DNA of 57,068 bases from Roseovarius sp. UBA6217 (GCA_002421985.1 DISF01000073.1:1-57068), one strand, 5' to 3'; shown: positions 33,353-42,044, counted from the stretch's first letter. Notes: a model not told the origin generated them from the sequence alone. Program-made: numbers and translations.

Positions 33353-34878
33353 GGCTCTCCCTCCCTCGCGAGTTCCAATGCCACCGGCCTTGCCTGCAAG
33401 TCGTCGATGCCAAGCGGCGCGGTGGGTTTCGACAGCCGGTTGCGCACCACCCAGTAGAGCCGATCCTCGGCGCGGGTGATCGCCACATAGGCCAGCCGCT
33501 TCCACAAGGGCTGCCCGGCCTCCGAGCGGCCCATGCGCGCGGCGGCATGGATATCGGGGGCAAAGACCTGCACATCGCGCCACTGGCTACCTTGCGCCTT
33601 GTGGATCGTCACCGCCGCCCCGTGCAGGAACGTGGCCCCCATATTGGCGGCATAGGGGATGAACGGCTCTTCCTCGCCCGGCTTCTCGATCTTGACGATC
33701 GAGGCCGCCGAGAGGCGCGGATCCTCGGCCCCGATGACATGCAGCCGCGAGAAGCCGGGCCGCTTGCCAGGGCCGAGATAGATCACCTGCGCGCCCTTGA
33801 TGAGGCCGCGCGCCTCGAGATCAAGCCGCTTCTTGCGATGCTTGAGCGGCAGCTCGATCCCGTCGCAAATAAGCGGCTCGCCCTCCAGGAGCGCGGTTTC
33901 CGGCGCGCCATGCACGGCCCGAAACGCATTGATAAGGCGGATGCGCGTGTCGTTGCGCCAGACAAGCACCGGCGAACGCGCCATCAGATCGACCTCGACG
34001 CGCTCGGCCCAGCGCACCCGCTCGTCGCGCCGCGCCGCCTCTTCGATCATCCGCTCGAAATGGTGAAATTCCAGCGCCGGATCGGCCAGCGCATGGGCCA
34101 GATCAAGGATCGGGTTATCGGCATCCTGCCGGTGGATACGGCTGAGCGTCAGCAGGTCGGGCGCGGGCAGGGTCTCGAACACCATCCCGCCGGTGGATTT
34201 CACGGGCGGCAATTGCGCCGGATCGCCGAACAGGATCAGCGTTGGAAAAATCTCCTGCAAATCCTCGAACTGCTTTGCGTCGAGCATACTCGCCTCGTCG
34301 ACAAGGCCGATATCAAGCGGCTCGTCGCGCCGCGTCCAGCCGGTGATGAAATCCGACCCGCGCAAGCCCGCGGCGGCCAGCGCGCCGGGGATGGATTTCT
34401 GCGTCTGGTAAAACGCCAGCGCGCGATCGAGCGCCTGATCGGTCAGCCCCTCGATCTCGGGGCGCTCTCCCTGTCCTGCCAGCCATTCGGCGATCTTCTC
34501 GTATTCCGGGTGATAGACCGGGGTATAAAGGATGCGGTGGATGGTGGTTGCGGGCACCCCGCGCATCCGCAGCACGCTTGCCGCCTTGTTGGTGGGCGCA
34601 AGAATGGCCAGCGTGCGCCGGTCGCGCCGTTTGCGCCCCTCCCAATCGCCCGAGACCACATCGACGCCCGCCTCCTCCAGCGCGCGATAAAGCGCGGCCA
34701 GAAGCAGCGTCTTGCCCGATCCGGCCTTGCCGATCACGGCCAGCGCCACCTGCTTGCCCTCGCGCGGGGGGGTGAGCGTGCCGCCCTCGATATCCACGCC
34801 AACCCCGCGCAGCGCCAGCGCGATGCGATCATGGGCTTCGGCCTGATCCGGCGAATAGCTCGGCGCGGTGTCGATCAT
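33349..34878 (-). CDS. RecD-like ATP-dependent DNA helicase
   Basis: 509 residues, superfamily 1. Walker A is VIGKAGSGKTLLL (about residues 48-60). Motif II is VDEASML, motif III FGDPAQLPPV, motif IV-like LSRIHRQDADNPILDLA, and motifs V-VI are VTIHKAQGSQW and YVAITRAEDRLYWV. No N-terminal RecD2 extension, nuclease domain or RecBC partners are visible, so it is a stand-alone RecD-like helicase, probably acting in repair. It overlaps the SDR gene downstream and a 34-codon ORF upstream, both through ATGA. Confidence 0.9.
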   Translation of the reverse strand: MIDTAPSYSPDQAEAHDRIALALRGVGVDIEGGTLTPPREGKQVALAVIGKAGSGKTLLLAALYRALEEAGVDVVSGDWEGRKRRDRRTLAILAPTNKAASVLRMRGVPATTIHRILYTPVYHPEYEKIAEWLAGQGERPEIEGLTDQALDRALAFYQTQKSIPGALAAAGLRGSDFITGWTRRDEPLDIGLVDEASMLDAKQFEDLQEIFPTLILFGDPAQLPPVKSTGGMVFETLPAPDLLTLSRIHRQDADNPILDLAHALADPALEFHHFERMIEEAARRDERVRWAERVEVDLMARSPVLVWRNDTRIRLINAFRAVHGAPETALLEGEPLICDGIELPLKHRKKRLDLEARGLIKGAQVIYLGPGKRPGFSRLHVIGAEDPRLSAASIVKIEKPGEEEPFIPYAANMGATFLHGAAVTIHKAQGSQWRDVQVFAPDIHAAARMGRSEAGQPLWKRLAYVAITRAEDRLYWVVRNRLSKPTAPLGIDDLQARPVALELAREGEP

Positions 34879-34979
34879 GCGGCCCCCTGCCTCATCGCGG
34901 GGCCTTGCGCCTGGCCAGCGCGCGCAGGCGCGTGGTGGATGTAGTAAAGCGCATCGGTCTTCGAGAGCGCGGGTTGCAT
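34875..34979 (-). CDS. 34-residue ORF translationally coupled to the helicase
   Basis: From the ATG at 34979, seven bases after ACGGAGA, the frame encodes MQPALSKTDALYYIHHAPAR, then AGQAQGPAMRQGAA, and stops in an ATGA overlap with the helicase start. Good ribosome site, G/C-rich third positions and coupling support translation. The product is basic, with no membrane segment and a YYIHH centre. It may be a small protein or a leader that controls helicase translation. No named family recognised. Confidence 0.55.
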   Translation of the reverse strand: MQPALSKTDALYYIHHAPARAGQAQGPAMRQGAA

Positions 34980-35195
34980 GGGTTTCTCCGTGATGATCGG
35001 CAACGGTGGCAGCGGCGGCACCCTAGGCGGCAGCCTCGGGGAATGGCAAGGCGGCAGGTGGCCCGGACGGGGAGAGGGCCCGCCCCTTTCCCCGCATCAG
35101 AGCGATATATTCGGACGGCTTCCCCGGATTTCATGGTAAATCGTTTGCGCGGACGGGAGAGACATCCCGCCGGGGTCAGTGCAAAAGGAACCAAC

Positions 35196-35618
35196 ATGCT
35201 TCAAGAGTTCAAGGATTTCATCGCCAAGGGCAATGTCATGGACATGGCCGTGGGCATCATCATCGGCGCGGCGTTTACCGCGATTGTCGGCTCGCTCGTG
35301 TCCGACCTCATCAACCCGATCATCAGCCTGTTTCTCGGCGGAATCGACTTTTCCGGCCTCTATGTGGTGCTTGGCTCGGGCGAATATGCCTCCATCACCG
35401 CCGCCGAAGAGGCAGGTGCCGCCGTCTTCGCCTATGGCCGGTTCATCATGGCGGTGATCAATTTCCTCATCATCGCCTGGGTTGTGTTCCTGCTGGTAAA
35501 GGCCGTGAACCGCGCCAAGAGCGCCGTATCGGCCCCCGAAAAGCCCGCACCGGCAGCAGATCCCGGCCCATCAGAGCTCGATATCCTTATCGAAATCCGC
35601 GACGCGCTCAGGAAATGA
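35196..35618 (+). CDS. mscL: Large-conductance mechanosensitive channel
   Basis: 140 residues from the ATG at 35196, preceded by AAGGAACCAA. The N-terminal amphipathic helix and TM1 read MLQEFKDFIAKGNVMDMAVG, then IIIGAAFTAIVGSLVSDL. A periplasmic loop (FSGLYVVLGSGEYASITAAE) precedes TM2 (FIMAVINFLIIAWVVFLLVK), followed by a short charged tail ending in the usual helix LDILIEIRDALRK. It opens under membrane tension to release solutes during hypo-osmotic shock. Convergent with rlmH. Confidence 0.97.
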   Translation: MLQEFKDFIAKGNVMDMAVGIIIGAAFTAIVGSLVSDLINPIISLFLGGIDFSGLYVVLGSGEYASITAAEEAGAAVFAYGRFIMAVINFLIIAWVVFLLVKAVNRAKSAVSAPEKPAPAADPGPSELDILIEIRDALRK

Positions 35619-35636
35619 GCCGCTGACACCGGGGAT

Positions 35637-35658
35637 GGGTCCGCAGCCCTGCGGGCCC
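35637..35658. terminator. Hairpin between convergent mscL and rlmH
   Basis: GGGTCCGCAG pairs with CTGCGGGCCC (one G-T pair) around a very tight loop, in the 41-bp gap between the two stop codons. It lacks a T tract on either strand, so it may stop transcription inefficiently or serve mainly as a 3'-end stabiliser. Confidence 0.5.
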
Positions 35659-35659
35659 G

Positions 35660-36130
35660 TCACACCCGGTGATAGGGGCTGCCTGCAAGGATCGAGGCCG
35701 CGCGGTAAAGCTGCTCGGTGAGCATCACGCGCACCAGCATATGCGGCCAGACCATGCGCCCGAGTGACAGCGACAGATCGGCCCGTGCCCGCAGGCCAGC
35801 GGCAATCCCGTCCGCCCCGCCGATGAGAAACGCCACGTCACCGCAGCCCCCATCGCGCCACTCTGCCAGCCGGTCGGCAAAGTCTGGCGAGGCCATCGGC
35901 GCCCCCCGCTCGTCAAGCGCCACCACCACCGCGCCCTGCGGGATAGCGCGCTCCAGGAGCGCGGCCTCGGCCTCCATGCCGCCACCCTTGCGGTCCTCGA
36001 CCTCGTGAATGATGAGCGGACCAAGCCCCAAGGCCCGTCCCGTCCGGTCAAACCGGGTGGTGTAATCACCGATAAGGGCGCGTTCCGGGCCGGTGCGCAA
36101 GCGGCCCACCGCACAGAGATGCACGCGCAT
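35660..36130 (-). CDS. rlmH: 23S rRNA pseudouridine-1915 N3-methyltransferase
   Basis: 156 residues, SPOUT-family knot methyltransferase. VVALDERGAPMASPDFADRL and the SAM-binding FLIGGADGIAAGLRARADLS, then LSLGRMVWPHMLVRVMLTEQ and LYRAASILAGSPYHR, are nearly invariant in RlmH. It methylates pseudouridine 1915 in helix 69 on assembled 70S ribosomes. It starts one base before the rsfS stop codon, the usual rsfS-rlmH pair. Confidence 0.97.
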   Translation of the reverse strand: MRVHLCAVGRLRTGPERALIGDYTTRFDRTGRALGLGPLIIHEVEDRKGGGMEAEAALLERAIPQGAVVVALDERGAPMASPDFADRLAEWRDGGCGDVAFLIGGADGIAAGLRARADLSLSLGRMVWPHMLVRVMLTEQLYRAASILAGSPYHRV

Positions 36131-36535
36131 TCAGCCCCGGACGGCTGTCGGCCCGGCGGGCTGCCACATCTTCTCGAGTTGATAGAAATCGCGCACCTCG
36201 GGGCGAAACACATGCACGATCACGTCGCCGGTGTCGATCAACACCCAGTCGCCGAGATCCTTGCCCTCGGTGCGGGACAGCACGCCGTGATCCTGTTTGA
36301 GCCGCTCCACCAGATGCTCGGAGATCGCCGCGACCTGCCGCGAGGACCGGCCCGAGGCGATCACCATGTAATCGCCCATTGCGGTCTTGCCGCGCAGGTC
36401 GATCTGCACGACATCCTCGGCCTTGTCATCGTCGAGAGATTTCAGGATGGCGGCAAGCTGCGCTTCGCTATCGGCTTGGGGCAGCGGGATCATGTGAACC
36501 GCCGGGGTATCAGCGGCAGGGGCCGCGTGAGACAT
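36131..36535 (-). CDS. rsfS: Ribosome silencing factor RsfS
   Basis: 134 residues from the ATG at 36535; an ATG at 36493 would give 120 residues and also fits the family. The core SLDDDKAEDVVQIDLRGKTA, MVIASGRSSRQVAAISEHLV and WVLIDTGDVIVHVFRPEVRD matches RsfS/Iojap proteins. It binds ribosomal protein L14 and blocks subunit joining in starvation. It is followed directly by rlmH. No convincing ribosome site is seen for either start. Confidence 0.94.
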   Translation of the reverse strand: MSHAAPAADTPAVHMIPLPQADSEAQLAAILKSLDDDKAEDVVQIDLRGKTAMGDYMVIASGRSSRQVAAISEHLVERLKQDHGVLSRTEGKDLGDWVLIDTGDVIVHVFRPEVRDFYQLEKMWQPAGPTAVRG

Positions 36536-36829
36536 GAGAGACAGGACATCGTCCTCCTTGGCTGCGCACCGCAACGCCCCGGTGCAAGGCGTAAACGCAT
36601 CCTAGCAAGGCAAGCGCGACTTTTCAATCAACCAAGCACTCATGCACGGGAATATGATATCGGTCCCTTCGCGATTTGTGTGGGCGATGCGCGCTGGCCT
36701 TTTCAGGCTGGCCACCGTGGGTCGGCAGGCTTGACCGGGGGGGAAATGCCCGGTAACCTTTGCGTCAGGCCTTGGATGATCGGGGCCGGGGTTTGGTTGG
36801 CGATGGGGTTTCTCGCGCGGATTGCAGGC

Positions 36830-37231
36830 ATGACACGGGGCAGGGTCGCCCCGGCGCTTCTTGTGCTGCTTCTGGGTGTGCGCGTGGCCACTGCCGCGGC
36901 CGTTGACTGCCAGCATGAGCTTGCCAGTGCCGCGCGCGCCGCAGAACAGGCGCAGGAGGCGCTCCGCAAAGAGGCGGCGGTGCTTGGCGGGAAATTGTGC
37001 CGTGTCGAGGCAGGGACCGCCACGGCCCATGAAGAGACCGGCCCGCATCTTTACCCGCCCTGTCCGTTCTTCAAATCGCCGGTCACGCTTCCATCAATCA
37101 CCACCAATGCCACCGCGCGGAACCTGGCGTTTTCGTGGCTGGTCCCGGCCATTGGCGGGCCTGCCATCCGCGCGCAGGCCCCCCGCGCGGCCTATAGCCC
37201 GCGCGCGCCGCCACGGGTGACGCTGAGATAA
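36830..37231 (+). CDS. Hypothetical secreted protein
   Basis: 133 residues from the ATG at 36830 (in-frame ATGs at 36776 and 36746 are alternatives). The start MTRGRVAPALLVLLLGVRVA looks like a signal peptide cleaved near ATAAA. The mature part has a short helix (HELASAARAAEQAQEALRKE) and a Cys pair context (KLCRV, YPPCPFF). Third codon positions are strongly G/C, which favours coding over chance. No family recognised. It is the only gene I can propose in the 36536-37375 stretch; the remainder shows nothing. Confidence 0.38.
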   Translation: MTRGRVAPALLVLLLGVRVATAAAVDCQHELASAARAAEQAQEALRKEAAVLGGKLCRVEAGTATAHEETGPHLYPPCPFFKSPVTLPSITTNATARNLAFSWLVPAIGGPAIRAQAPRAAYSPRAPPRVTLR

Positions 37232-37375
37232 CCGGCCTCTGTGCCCGGCGGATCATCTCTTGCGGCGTGCCGTTCTCCTTCGGCGTTTCGCATCTCCAGC
37301 GGGATATCCACCGGGGGTTGCAGGCCGGGATATTGGCCCCGTCGCCCTCTCCAGCGGGCTGGCGGGGCATCTTGT

Positions 37376-39307
37376 TTACCGTGTCCCGCCGCCTGCGATT
37401 TCGGAGCGAAAGGGGCGCGGCAGTGCCTCTTGGCCAAGCCGCGCGCGGTAGAGCGGCAGGCTCTCGGCCACCCGCATCACGTAGTTCTGGGTCTCTCGAA
37501 AGGGCAGGTGCTCGATCCAGTCGATGGCCGCCTCCGGGGTCATGAGGCGCGGATCGCCATAGCGGGCGAGCCACTCCGCCACCCGTCGCGGCCCGGCATT
37601 ATAGGCCGCCGCCACCAGCAGCGGATTGCCGTCGTAGCGGGCGAGCAGCCGCGCGAGATAGGCCGCACCAAGGCGGGCATTGTAGCGCCAGTCGCTCACC
37701 AACCGGGCCGCGTCATAGGCAAGCCCCAGATCGCGGGCCATGTCGCTCGCGGTGCCGGGCATGAGCTGCATCAGCCCGGTCGCGCCTGCGCCGCTTCTCA
37801 CCACCGGGTTGAATTCGCTCTCGCGCCGGGCAATGGCAAGCGCCCAATGCATCGGCACGGGCAGGTCCAGTTCCGTCATCGGGTGCAGCGGGTAATAGGT
37901 GCCGGGCAGGACAAGCCCGCGCTCTGCTGCCGCCTTGCCGAGCATGACTTGCAGGTGGGGCGTGCCAAGCTCCGCAAGCATCGCGCCCATCTGCGCGAGG
38001 CCCTGCCGGTCCTGCGTCTCCGCGAGGTGCAGCAGGAAACGGCGCGCCAGCCCGGTATCGCCCATGCGCAGGGCAAGCGTGGTGATCTCGTGCAGGTCGG
38101 TTGAGGCGAATTCCGCCGCGCGCCACGGGGCGGCGGTATCGGCGGCGGTGATCTGCGCGGTGATGTCTTGCCCGGTCGCCTCGGCGGCGAGCAGGCCGTA
38201 AAAGCTCGTCGGGTGATCCGCGCCCAGAGCATAGGCCGCGCGCGCGCCCTCGGGGTCGCCGCCCGCGTCAAGGGCGCGGCCCAGCCAATAGCCCGCGCGC
38301 CCCAGCGAAATCGGAGTCGAGACGGCGGCGCGGAATCGCTGAAAATGGTCAAGCGCCAGATCAGGCGCATCGAGATGGGTCAGCGCGACATAGCCCGCGA
38401 GCCATTCGAGATCCGCATAATTTTCGCCCTCCGAAAGCTGATGCAGCGATGCGATCTCGTAGGCGCGCGCGGCGTTGCCGTCGCGCATGGCCTGACGGGC
38501 CAGCGCGCGGCGCCACCCGGCCCAGCGCTCGGGCACGCCCAGCCCGCCTTGGATGCGGCTCTGGCGCAAAAGCACGGCTATCGCATCCTCGGCGGAACGA
38601 TCGAGATGGTGGGTGAAGAGCGCGAAGGCGATGCCGGGGTCGCGGGCCTGTGCCGCGCTCAGCCCGTCGATGCTGCCAGAGGCGATGCGCGCCCAGGCTT
38701 TGGCGCGGGTGCGCGCAGTCTCGCCCACCAGCGGCAGCATCCAGGCCGCATCGTCAAGCCCGCGCCATAGCGCCATGTCGAGCCGCGCCTCGTGATGCGG
38801 GGCCAGCAACGTGGCAAACTCGCGCAGGAAATCGGCGTGTTCCGCCTCTGTGAGGTCGAGCGTGCGCCAGGCCATGACGATCCCGGCCTCGGCCTCGCCC
38901 CGCCGCCCGCGCGCCAGCCGCGCACGCGCCGCAGACAGCGCGCCGGTGCCTGTCTGGGGGATATAGCCATCGTAAAAGGCCAGCACCGCGTCGAAATCCG
39001 CCGCCGCCATCGCCGCCTCGCCTTGTGCGCGCAGGTGGTCGAGGCCGGGCCAATGGCCGTTGCGCCCAAGAAAGCCGAGGATATCGGCGGGCGCGCCCTG
39101 CCCCGCGCGCAGCCGGTGCCATTCGATGAGGTCCGCCGCCGCCGGGCCATCGCGCGCTGCAAGGCGGGCGGCCACGTCCCAACGCCCGTCCTTCATTGCG
39201 TTGAGCCCGCTTGCAAGCGGGCGCGGGGCGAGCCGCGCCGCATCCGTCTGCGCCACCGCGGAAAGCGGCAACGCACAGATCAAAACCACCGCGAGTATCC
39301 GCAACAT
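37376..39307 (-). CDS. slt: Soluble lytic murein transglycosylase (Slt type)
   Basis: 643 residues. Signal peptide MLRILAVVLICALPLSAVAQ. The long middle part is the helical U-shaped superhelix typical of Slt70. The catalytic domain is near the C-terminus with the acid Glu in ALAIARRESEFNPVVRSGAG, followed by ATGLMQLMPGTASDMARDLG and LLVAAAYNAGPRRVAEWLAR. It cleaves peptidoglycan to 1,6-anhydromuropeptides in the periplasm. It is divergent from dapA across 136 bp. Confidence 0.95.
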   Translation of the reverse strand: MLRILAVVLICALPLSAVAQTDAARLAPRPLASGLNAMKDGRWDVAARLAARDGPAAADLIEWHRLRAGQGAPADILGFLGRNGHWPGLDHLRAQGEAAMAAADFDAVLAFYDGYIPQTGTGALSAARARLARGRRGEAEAGIVMAWRTLDLTEAEHADFLREFATLLAPHHEARLDMALWRGLDDAAWMLPLVGETARTRAKAWARIASGSIDGLSAAQARDPGIAFALFTHHLDRSAEDAIAVLLRQSRIQGGLGVPERWAGWRRALARQAMRDGNAARAYEIASLHQLSEGENYADLEWLAGYVALTHLDAPDLALDHFQRFRAAVSTPISLGRAGYWLGRALDAGGDPEGARAAYALGADHPTSFYGLLAAEATGQDITAQITAADTAAPWRAAEFASTDLHEITTLALRMGDTGLARRFLLHLAETQDRQGLAQMGAMLAELGTPHLQVMLGKAAAERGLVLPGTYYPLHPMTELDLPVPMHWALAIARRESEFNPVVRSGAGATGLMQLMPGTASDMARDLGLAYDAARLVSDWRYNARLGAAYLARLLARYDGNPLLVAAAYNAGPRRVAEWLARYGDPRLMTPEAAIDWIEHLPFRETQNYVMRVAESLPLYRARLGQEALPRPFRSEIAGGGTR

Positions 39308-39443
39308 CTCTTGCCTTTTGTGAACTGAATCGGGATAGACGGGGCCAACCTAGGCGGTGCGGCCCCTGTGGTCCACTCACGACTGCAAGAGTGCAAGAGC
39401 GGCCGTTGCCCAAAACCACCCCGCGATCACGAAGGAGCGCGTC

Positions 39444-40319
39444 ATGTTCAAAGGATCATTCCCGGCCCTCGTCACGCCGTTCCGGAACGGCGAAGTGGAT
39501 TGGGACACGCTCGGCAAACTTGTGGAATGGCATATCGGCGAGGGCAGTCATGGCCTTGTCCCGGTGGGCACCACAGGCGAAAGCCCGACGCTGACCCATG
39601 ACGAACATGAGCGCGTGATCGCCGAAGTGGTGCGCGCCGCCGCAGGCCGTATCCCGGTGATCGCGGGGGCGGGTTCCAACAACACGCTTGAGGCGATTCG
39701 CTTCATGCGCCACGCCGAGAAGGTGGGCGCCGACGCGGCCCTCGTGGTGACGCCCTATTACAACAAGCCGACGCAGGCTGGCCTCATCGCGCATTTCACC
39801 GCGTTGCACGATTGCTGCGATCTGCCGATCATCATCTACAACATCCCCGGTCGCTCTGTCGTGGACATGACCCCCGAGACGATGGGCAAGCTGGCACAAT
39901 TGCCGCGCATCATCGGGGTCAAGGACGCGACCGGCGATCTCGCGCGCGTCTGCGCTCAGCGCATCGCTTGCGGCAAGGATTTCATCCAGATTTCCGGCGA
40001 GGATGCCACCGCGCACGGCTTCAACGCGCAAGGCGGCGTGGGGGTCATCTCGGTCACCGCCAATGTTGCGCCGAAACTGGTGGCGCAGGTGCAGGAGGCG
40101 ACGCTTGCAGGCGATTATGCCACCGCGCTGGAATTGCAGGACCGGCTCATGCCGCTGCATCGCGCGATCTTTGTCGAGCCGGGGCTGGTGGGGGTCAAAT
40201 ACGCCATGTCGCGGCTGGGCCTGTGCAGCGAGGAGGTGCGCCTGCCACTGGTGGGGCTGAGCGATCCGGTCAAGGCGCTGGTCGAGGACGGCTTGCGCCA
40301 CGCGGGGCTGATTAACTGA
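39444..40319 (+). CDS. dapA: 4-hydroxy-tetrahydrodipicolinate synthase
   Basis: 291 residues. MFKGSFPALVTPFRNGEVDW at the N-terminus, LVPVGTTGESPTLTHDEH for pyruvate and regulatory residues, VVTPYYNKPTQAGL, the catalytic Tyr in IIIYNIPGRSVVDM and the Schiff-base lysine near residue 160 in IIGVKDATGD. It condenses pyruvate with aspartate semialdehyde in lysine and diaminopimelate synthesis. It is followed by a highly structured 185-bp palindromic element rather than a simple terminator. Confidence 0.96.
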   Translation: MFKGSFPALVTPFRNGEVDWDTLGKLVEWHIGEGSHGLVPVGTTGESPTLTHDEHERVIAEVVRAAAGRIPVIAGAGSNNTLEAIRFMRHAEKVGADAALVVTPYYNKPTQAGLIAHFTALHDCCDLPIIIYNIPGRSVVDMTPETMGKLAQLPRIIGVKDATGDLARVCAQRIACGKDFIQISGEDATAHGFNAQGGVGVISVTANVAPKLVAQVQEATLAGDYATALELQDRLMPLHRAIFVEPGLVGVKYAMSRLGLCSEEVRLPLVGLSDPVKALVEDGLRHAGLIN

Positions 40320-40398
40320 GGGGACAGGGCGCCTGGATTGGAGGGGGGCGTTTGCCGTTTGTCCCCCCGCGCGGAATCGAGGCGCGCCTTGGCGCGCC

Positions 40399-40583
40399 GC
40401 CGCGCGAGCGCCCGTCCGCCCCGTCGCACCGAAGGTGCGCCGATTATAGTCGGCACGCCTGTGGCGTGACGGGCGGGCGCTTTTGCAACGGTGCACCCTT
40501 CACTATCGTTCAAGTATTTTGCACCGTAAAGCGCATTCCACACCCGTAGCAGCGCCCACCCGGCGGACGGGCGCTCGCGCGGC
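40399..40583. repeat. 185-bp nested palindromic element after dapA
   Basis: A perfect 22-bp inverted repeat (40399-40420 and 40562-40583; arms begin GCCGCGCGAGCG and end CGCTCGCGCGGC) encloses 141 bases. Inside are three hairpins in direct succession: CGCACC-GAA-GGTGCG (40425-40439), GCCGA-TTATAG-TCGGC (40439-40454) and CACGCC-TGT-GGCGTG (40454-40468). An 8-bp inverted repeat ACGGTGCA/TGCACCGT follows (40488-40495, 40520-40527). Just outside the left arm two GGCGCGCC palindromes lie two bases apart (40381-40398). No ORF. It fills most of the 40320-40627 gap. It may be a miniature mobile element or a structured RNA. Confidence 0.75.
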
Positions 40584-40627
40584 CCGGCACATCATGTAAA
40601 GCGTCCGCTCAAGCCCAAACCCGCCCG

Positions 40628-41308
40628 CTATCCCCTCGCAAACTCCACGATCGCGCCGGTCAGGCAATCGAGGCTGTCGGTGCGCGGCAGATCGTCGGGC
40701 AAGGCATCGGTCATCAGTGACAGTTCGGTGCAGGCCACCAACAGGTGATCGGCCCCTTGCGCGCGCAGCGCGTCGGCCTGCCTGCGCAAGGCCCCGGTCA
40801 GCGTGGCGGGCGGATCGCCAGCCTTGACGGCGCGGATGATTGCCAAGAGCGCGGTATCGTCATCAAGGAACACAGGCACCAGCCCGCGCGCGGCAAAGGG
40901 CGCGGCAAAGACATCCGCCAGCCGCGTCGCGGGCGAGGCGAGCATCCCCACCCGCCGCGCGCCCGCCCCGGCCAGATGCGTCGCGGTCAGCGCGAGCATG
41001 TCGAGAAACGGCAGGCCGCTCGCCTCGCGGATCGCGGGGGCGTAATGATGCGCTGTGTTGCACGGCATGGCGAGCGCCTGCGCGCCCGCGGCCTCGAGAT
41101 CGCGGGCCATGCGCGCGAGGGTTGGGGCCGGGTCCTCTCCAACCCGCTCGATCAGCGCCTTGATGCGGCTGGGCACCTGCGGGTTCTGGTGGACCAGCAG
41201 CGGCACGTGATCGGCGTCATCGCGCGCGGGCACCGCCGCCATCACCTTTTGCATCAGCAGGATCGTGGCCTCCGGCCCCATCCCGCCCAGAATTCCAACG
41301 GTTCTCAT
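40628..41308 (-). CDS. Aspartate/glutamate racemase-family protein
   Basis: 226 residues. The two catalytic cysteines are present in AMPCNTAHHYAPAIREAS and LLVACTELSLM. The N-terminus MRTVGILGGMGPEATILLMQ is that of the aspartate racemase (YgeA-like) branch. It interconverts L- and D-aspartate or a related amino acid by a two-base, PLP-independent mechanism. It stands alone on the minus strand. Murein racemase MurI is a less likely alternative because the GGMGPEAT start is specific to the aspartate branch. Confidence 0.9.
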   Translation of the reverse strand: MRTVGILGGMGPEATILLMQKVMAAVPARDDADHVPLLVHQNPQVPSRIKALIERVGEDPAPTLARMARDLEAAGAQALAMPCNTAHHYAPAIREASGLPFLDMLALTATHLAGAGARRVGMLASPATRLADVFAAPFAARGLVPVFLDDDTALLAIIRAVKAGDPPATLTGALRRQADALRAQGADHLLVACTELSLMTDALPDDLPRTDSLDCLTGAIVEFARG

Positions 41309-41328
41309 GGTTGCGCCCTATCCTGTCG

Positions 41329-41460
41329 TGGGGAGGGCACGGACCTCCGTGCCCGGTCGGATATCGGTGCTGCGGGCGTGCCTCTCCATCGCCACGATCA
41401 GATCGAATCGGTTGAAGTCGGCCACGGAGACTTGCCGGGCGGGCAGGCCCGATTGTTCAC
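41329..41460 (-). pseudogene. Low-molecular-weight phosphotyrosine phosphatase fragment
   Basis: The minus frame reads GLPARQVSVADFNRFDLIVA, then MERHARSTDIRPGTEVRA, and ends at a stop near 41329. The VADFNRFDLIVAME stretch resembles the middle of LMW protein-tyrosine phosphatases (ARQ-V, DF-RFDLI-AMD). The CxxxxxR phosphate loop and C-terminal Asp are missing. It occupies the 198-base gap between the racemase and the copper chaperone, with no start codon or ribosome site. Interpretation: decayed gene. Confidence 0.52.
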
Positions 41461-41506
41461 GACCGAGACGCGGCGGGGCCGCGCCTCGGCTGTGATGCGG
41501 GCAGGC

Positions 41507-42001
41507 TCAGTTGCTCTGGCCGTGCTTGTGCCCGTGCCCTTGGTCGTGCCCCTGCCCGGCCTCGCGCGCGAGGTCCACCGGCACCTCTATCTCGATCTCG
41601 CCCGATGTCTCGAACACAAGGGTGAGCGGGATGGTCTTGCCCTGCTCGAAAGGCTCTGTCAGCCCCATCAGCATGACGTGATCGCCGCCGCGCTGAAGGA
41701 AGATCGTCTCGCCTGCGGGAACGACAAAACCCTCCTCGACCTGGACCATCTTCATCACGCCATCCACCTCACGATGGGTATGAAGCTGCACCATCGTGGC
41801 GGCGGGGCTGCTGGCCGCGATCAGCCGGTCATCGGCATCGCCGATATTCTCGATCTGCATGAAGGCCGCGCCGGTCTTGGCCATCGGGCTGGCGCTGCGG
41901 GCATAGGGATCGAGCACGTGGATTTCCTGCGCCATCGCGGGGGCGGCGAGGGTGAGGGTAAAGGCGGCAAGCGCCGTGAAAGCGGTGGATTTGAGGGACA
42001 T
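41507..42001 (-). CDS. Periplasmic copper chaperone PCu(A)C
   Basis: 164 residues from the ATG at 42001. Signal peptide MSLKSTAFTALAAFTLTLAA PAMA. The copper site is visible as the Met and His residues of VQLHTHREVDGVMKMVQVEE and LQRGGDHVMLMGL. The C-terminal tail is His-rich (GHDQGHGHKHGQSN). It carries Cu(I) to the CuA or CuB centres of cytochrome oxidase in the periplasm. The next gene upstream is a small DUF2946-like protein with a CPDC motif, a frequent copper-related partner. Confidence 0.93.
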   Translation of the reverse strand: MSLKSTAFTALAAFTLTLAAPAMAQEIHVLDPYARSASPMAKTGAAFMQIENIGDADDRLIAASSPAATMVQLHTHREVDGVMKMVQVEEGFVVPAGETIFLQRGGDHVMLMGLTEPFEQGKTIPLTLVFETSGEIEIEVPVDLAREAGQGHDQGHGHKHGQSN

Positions 42002-42044
42002 TGTGTCGCTCCTCTCTGGTCTGAATTTCGAAAAAAACGCGGTG

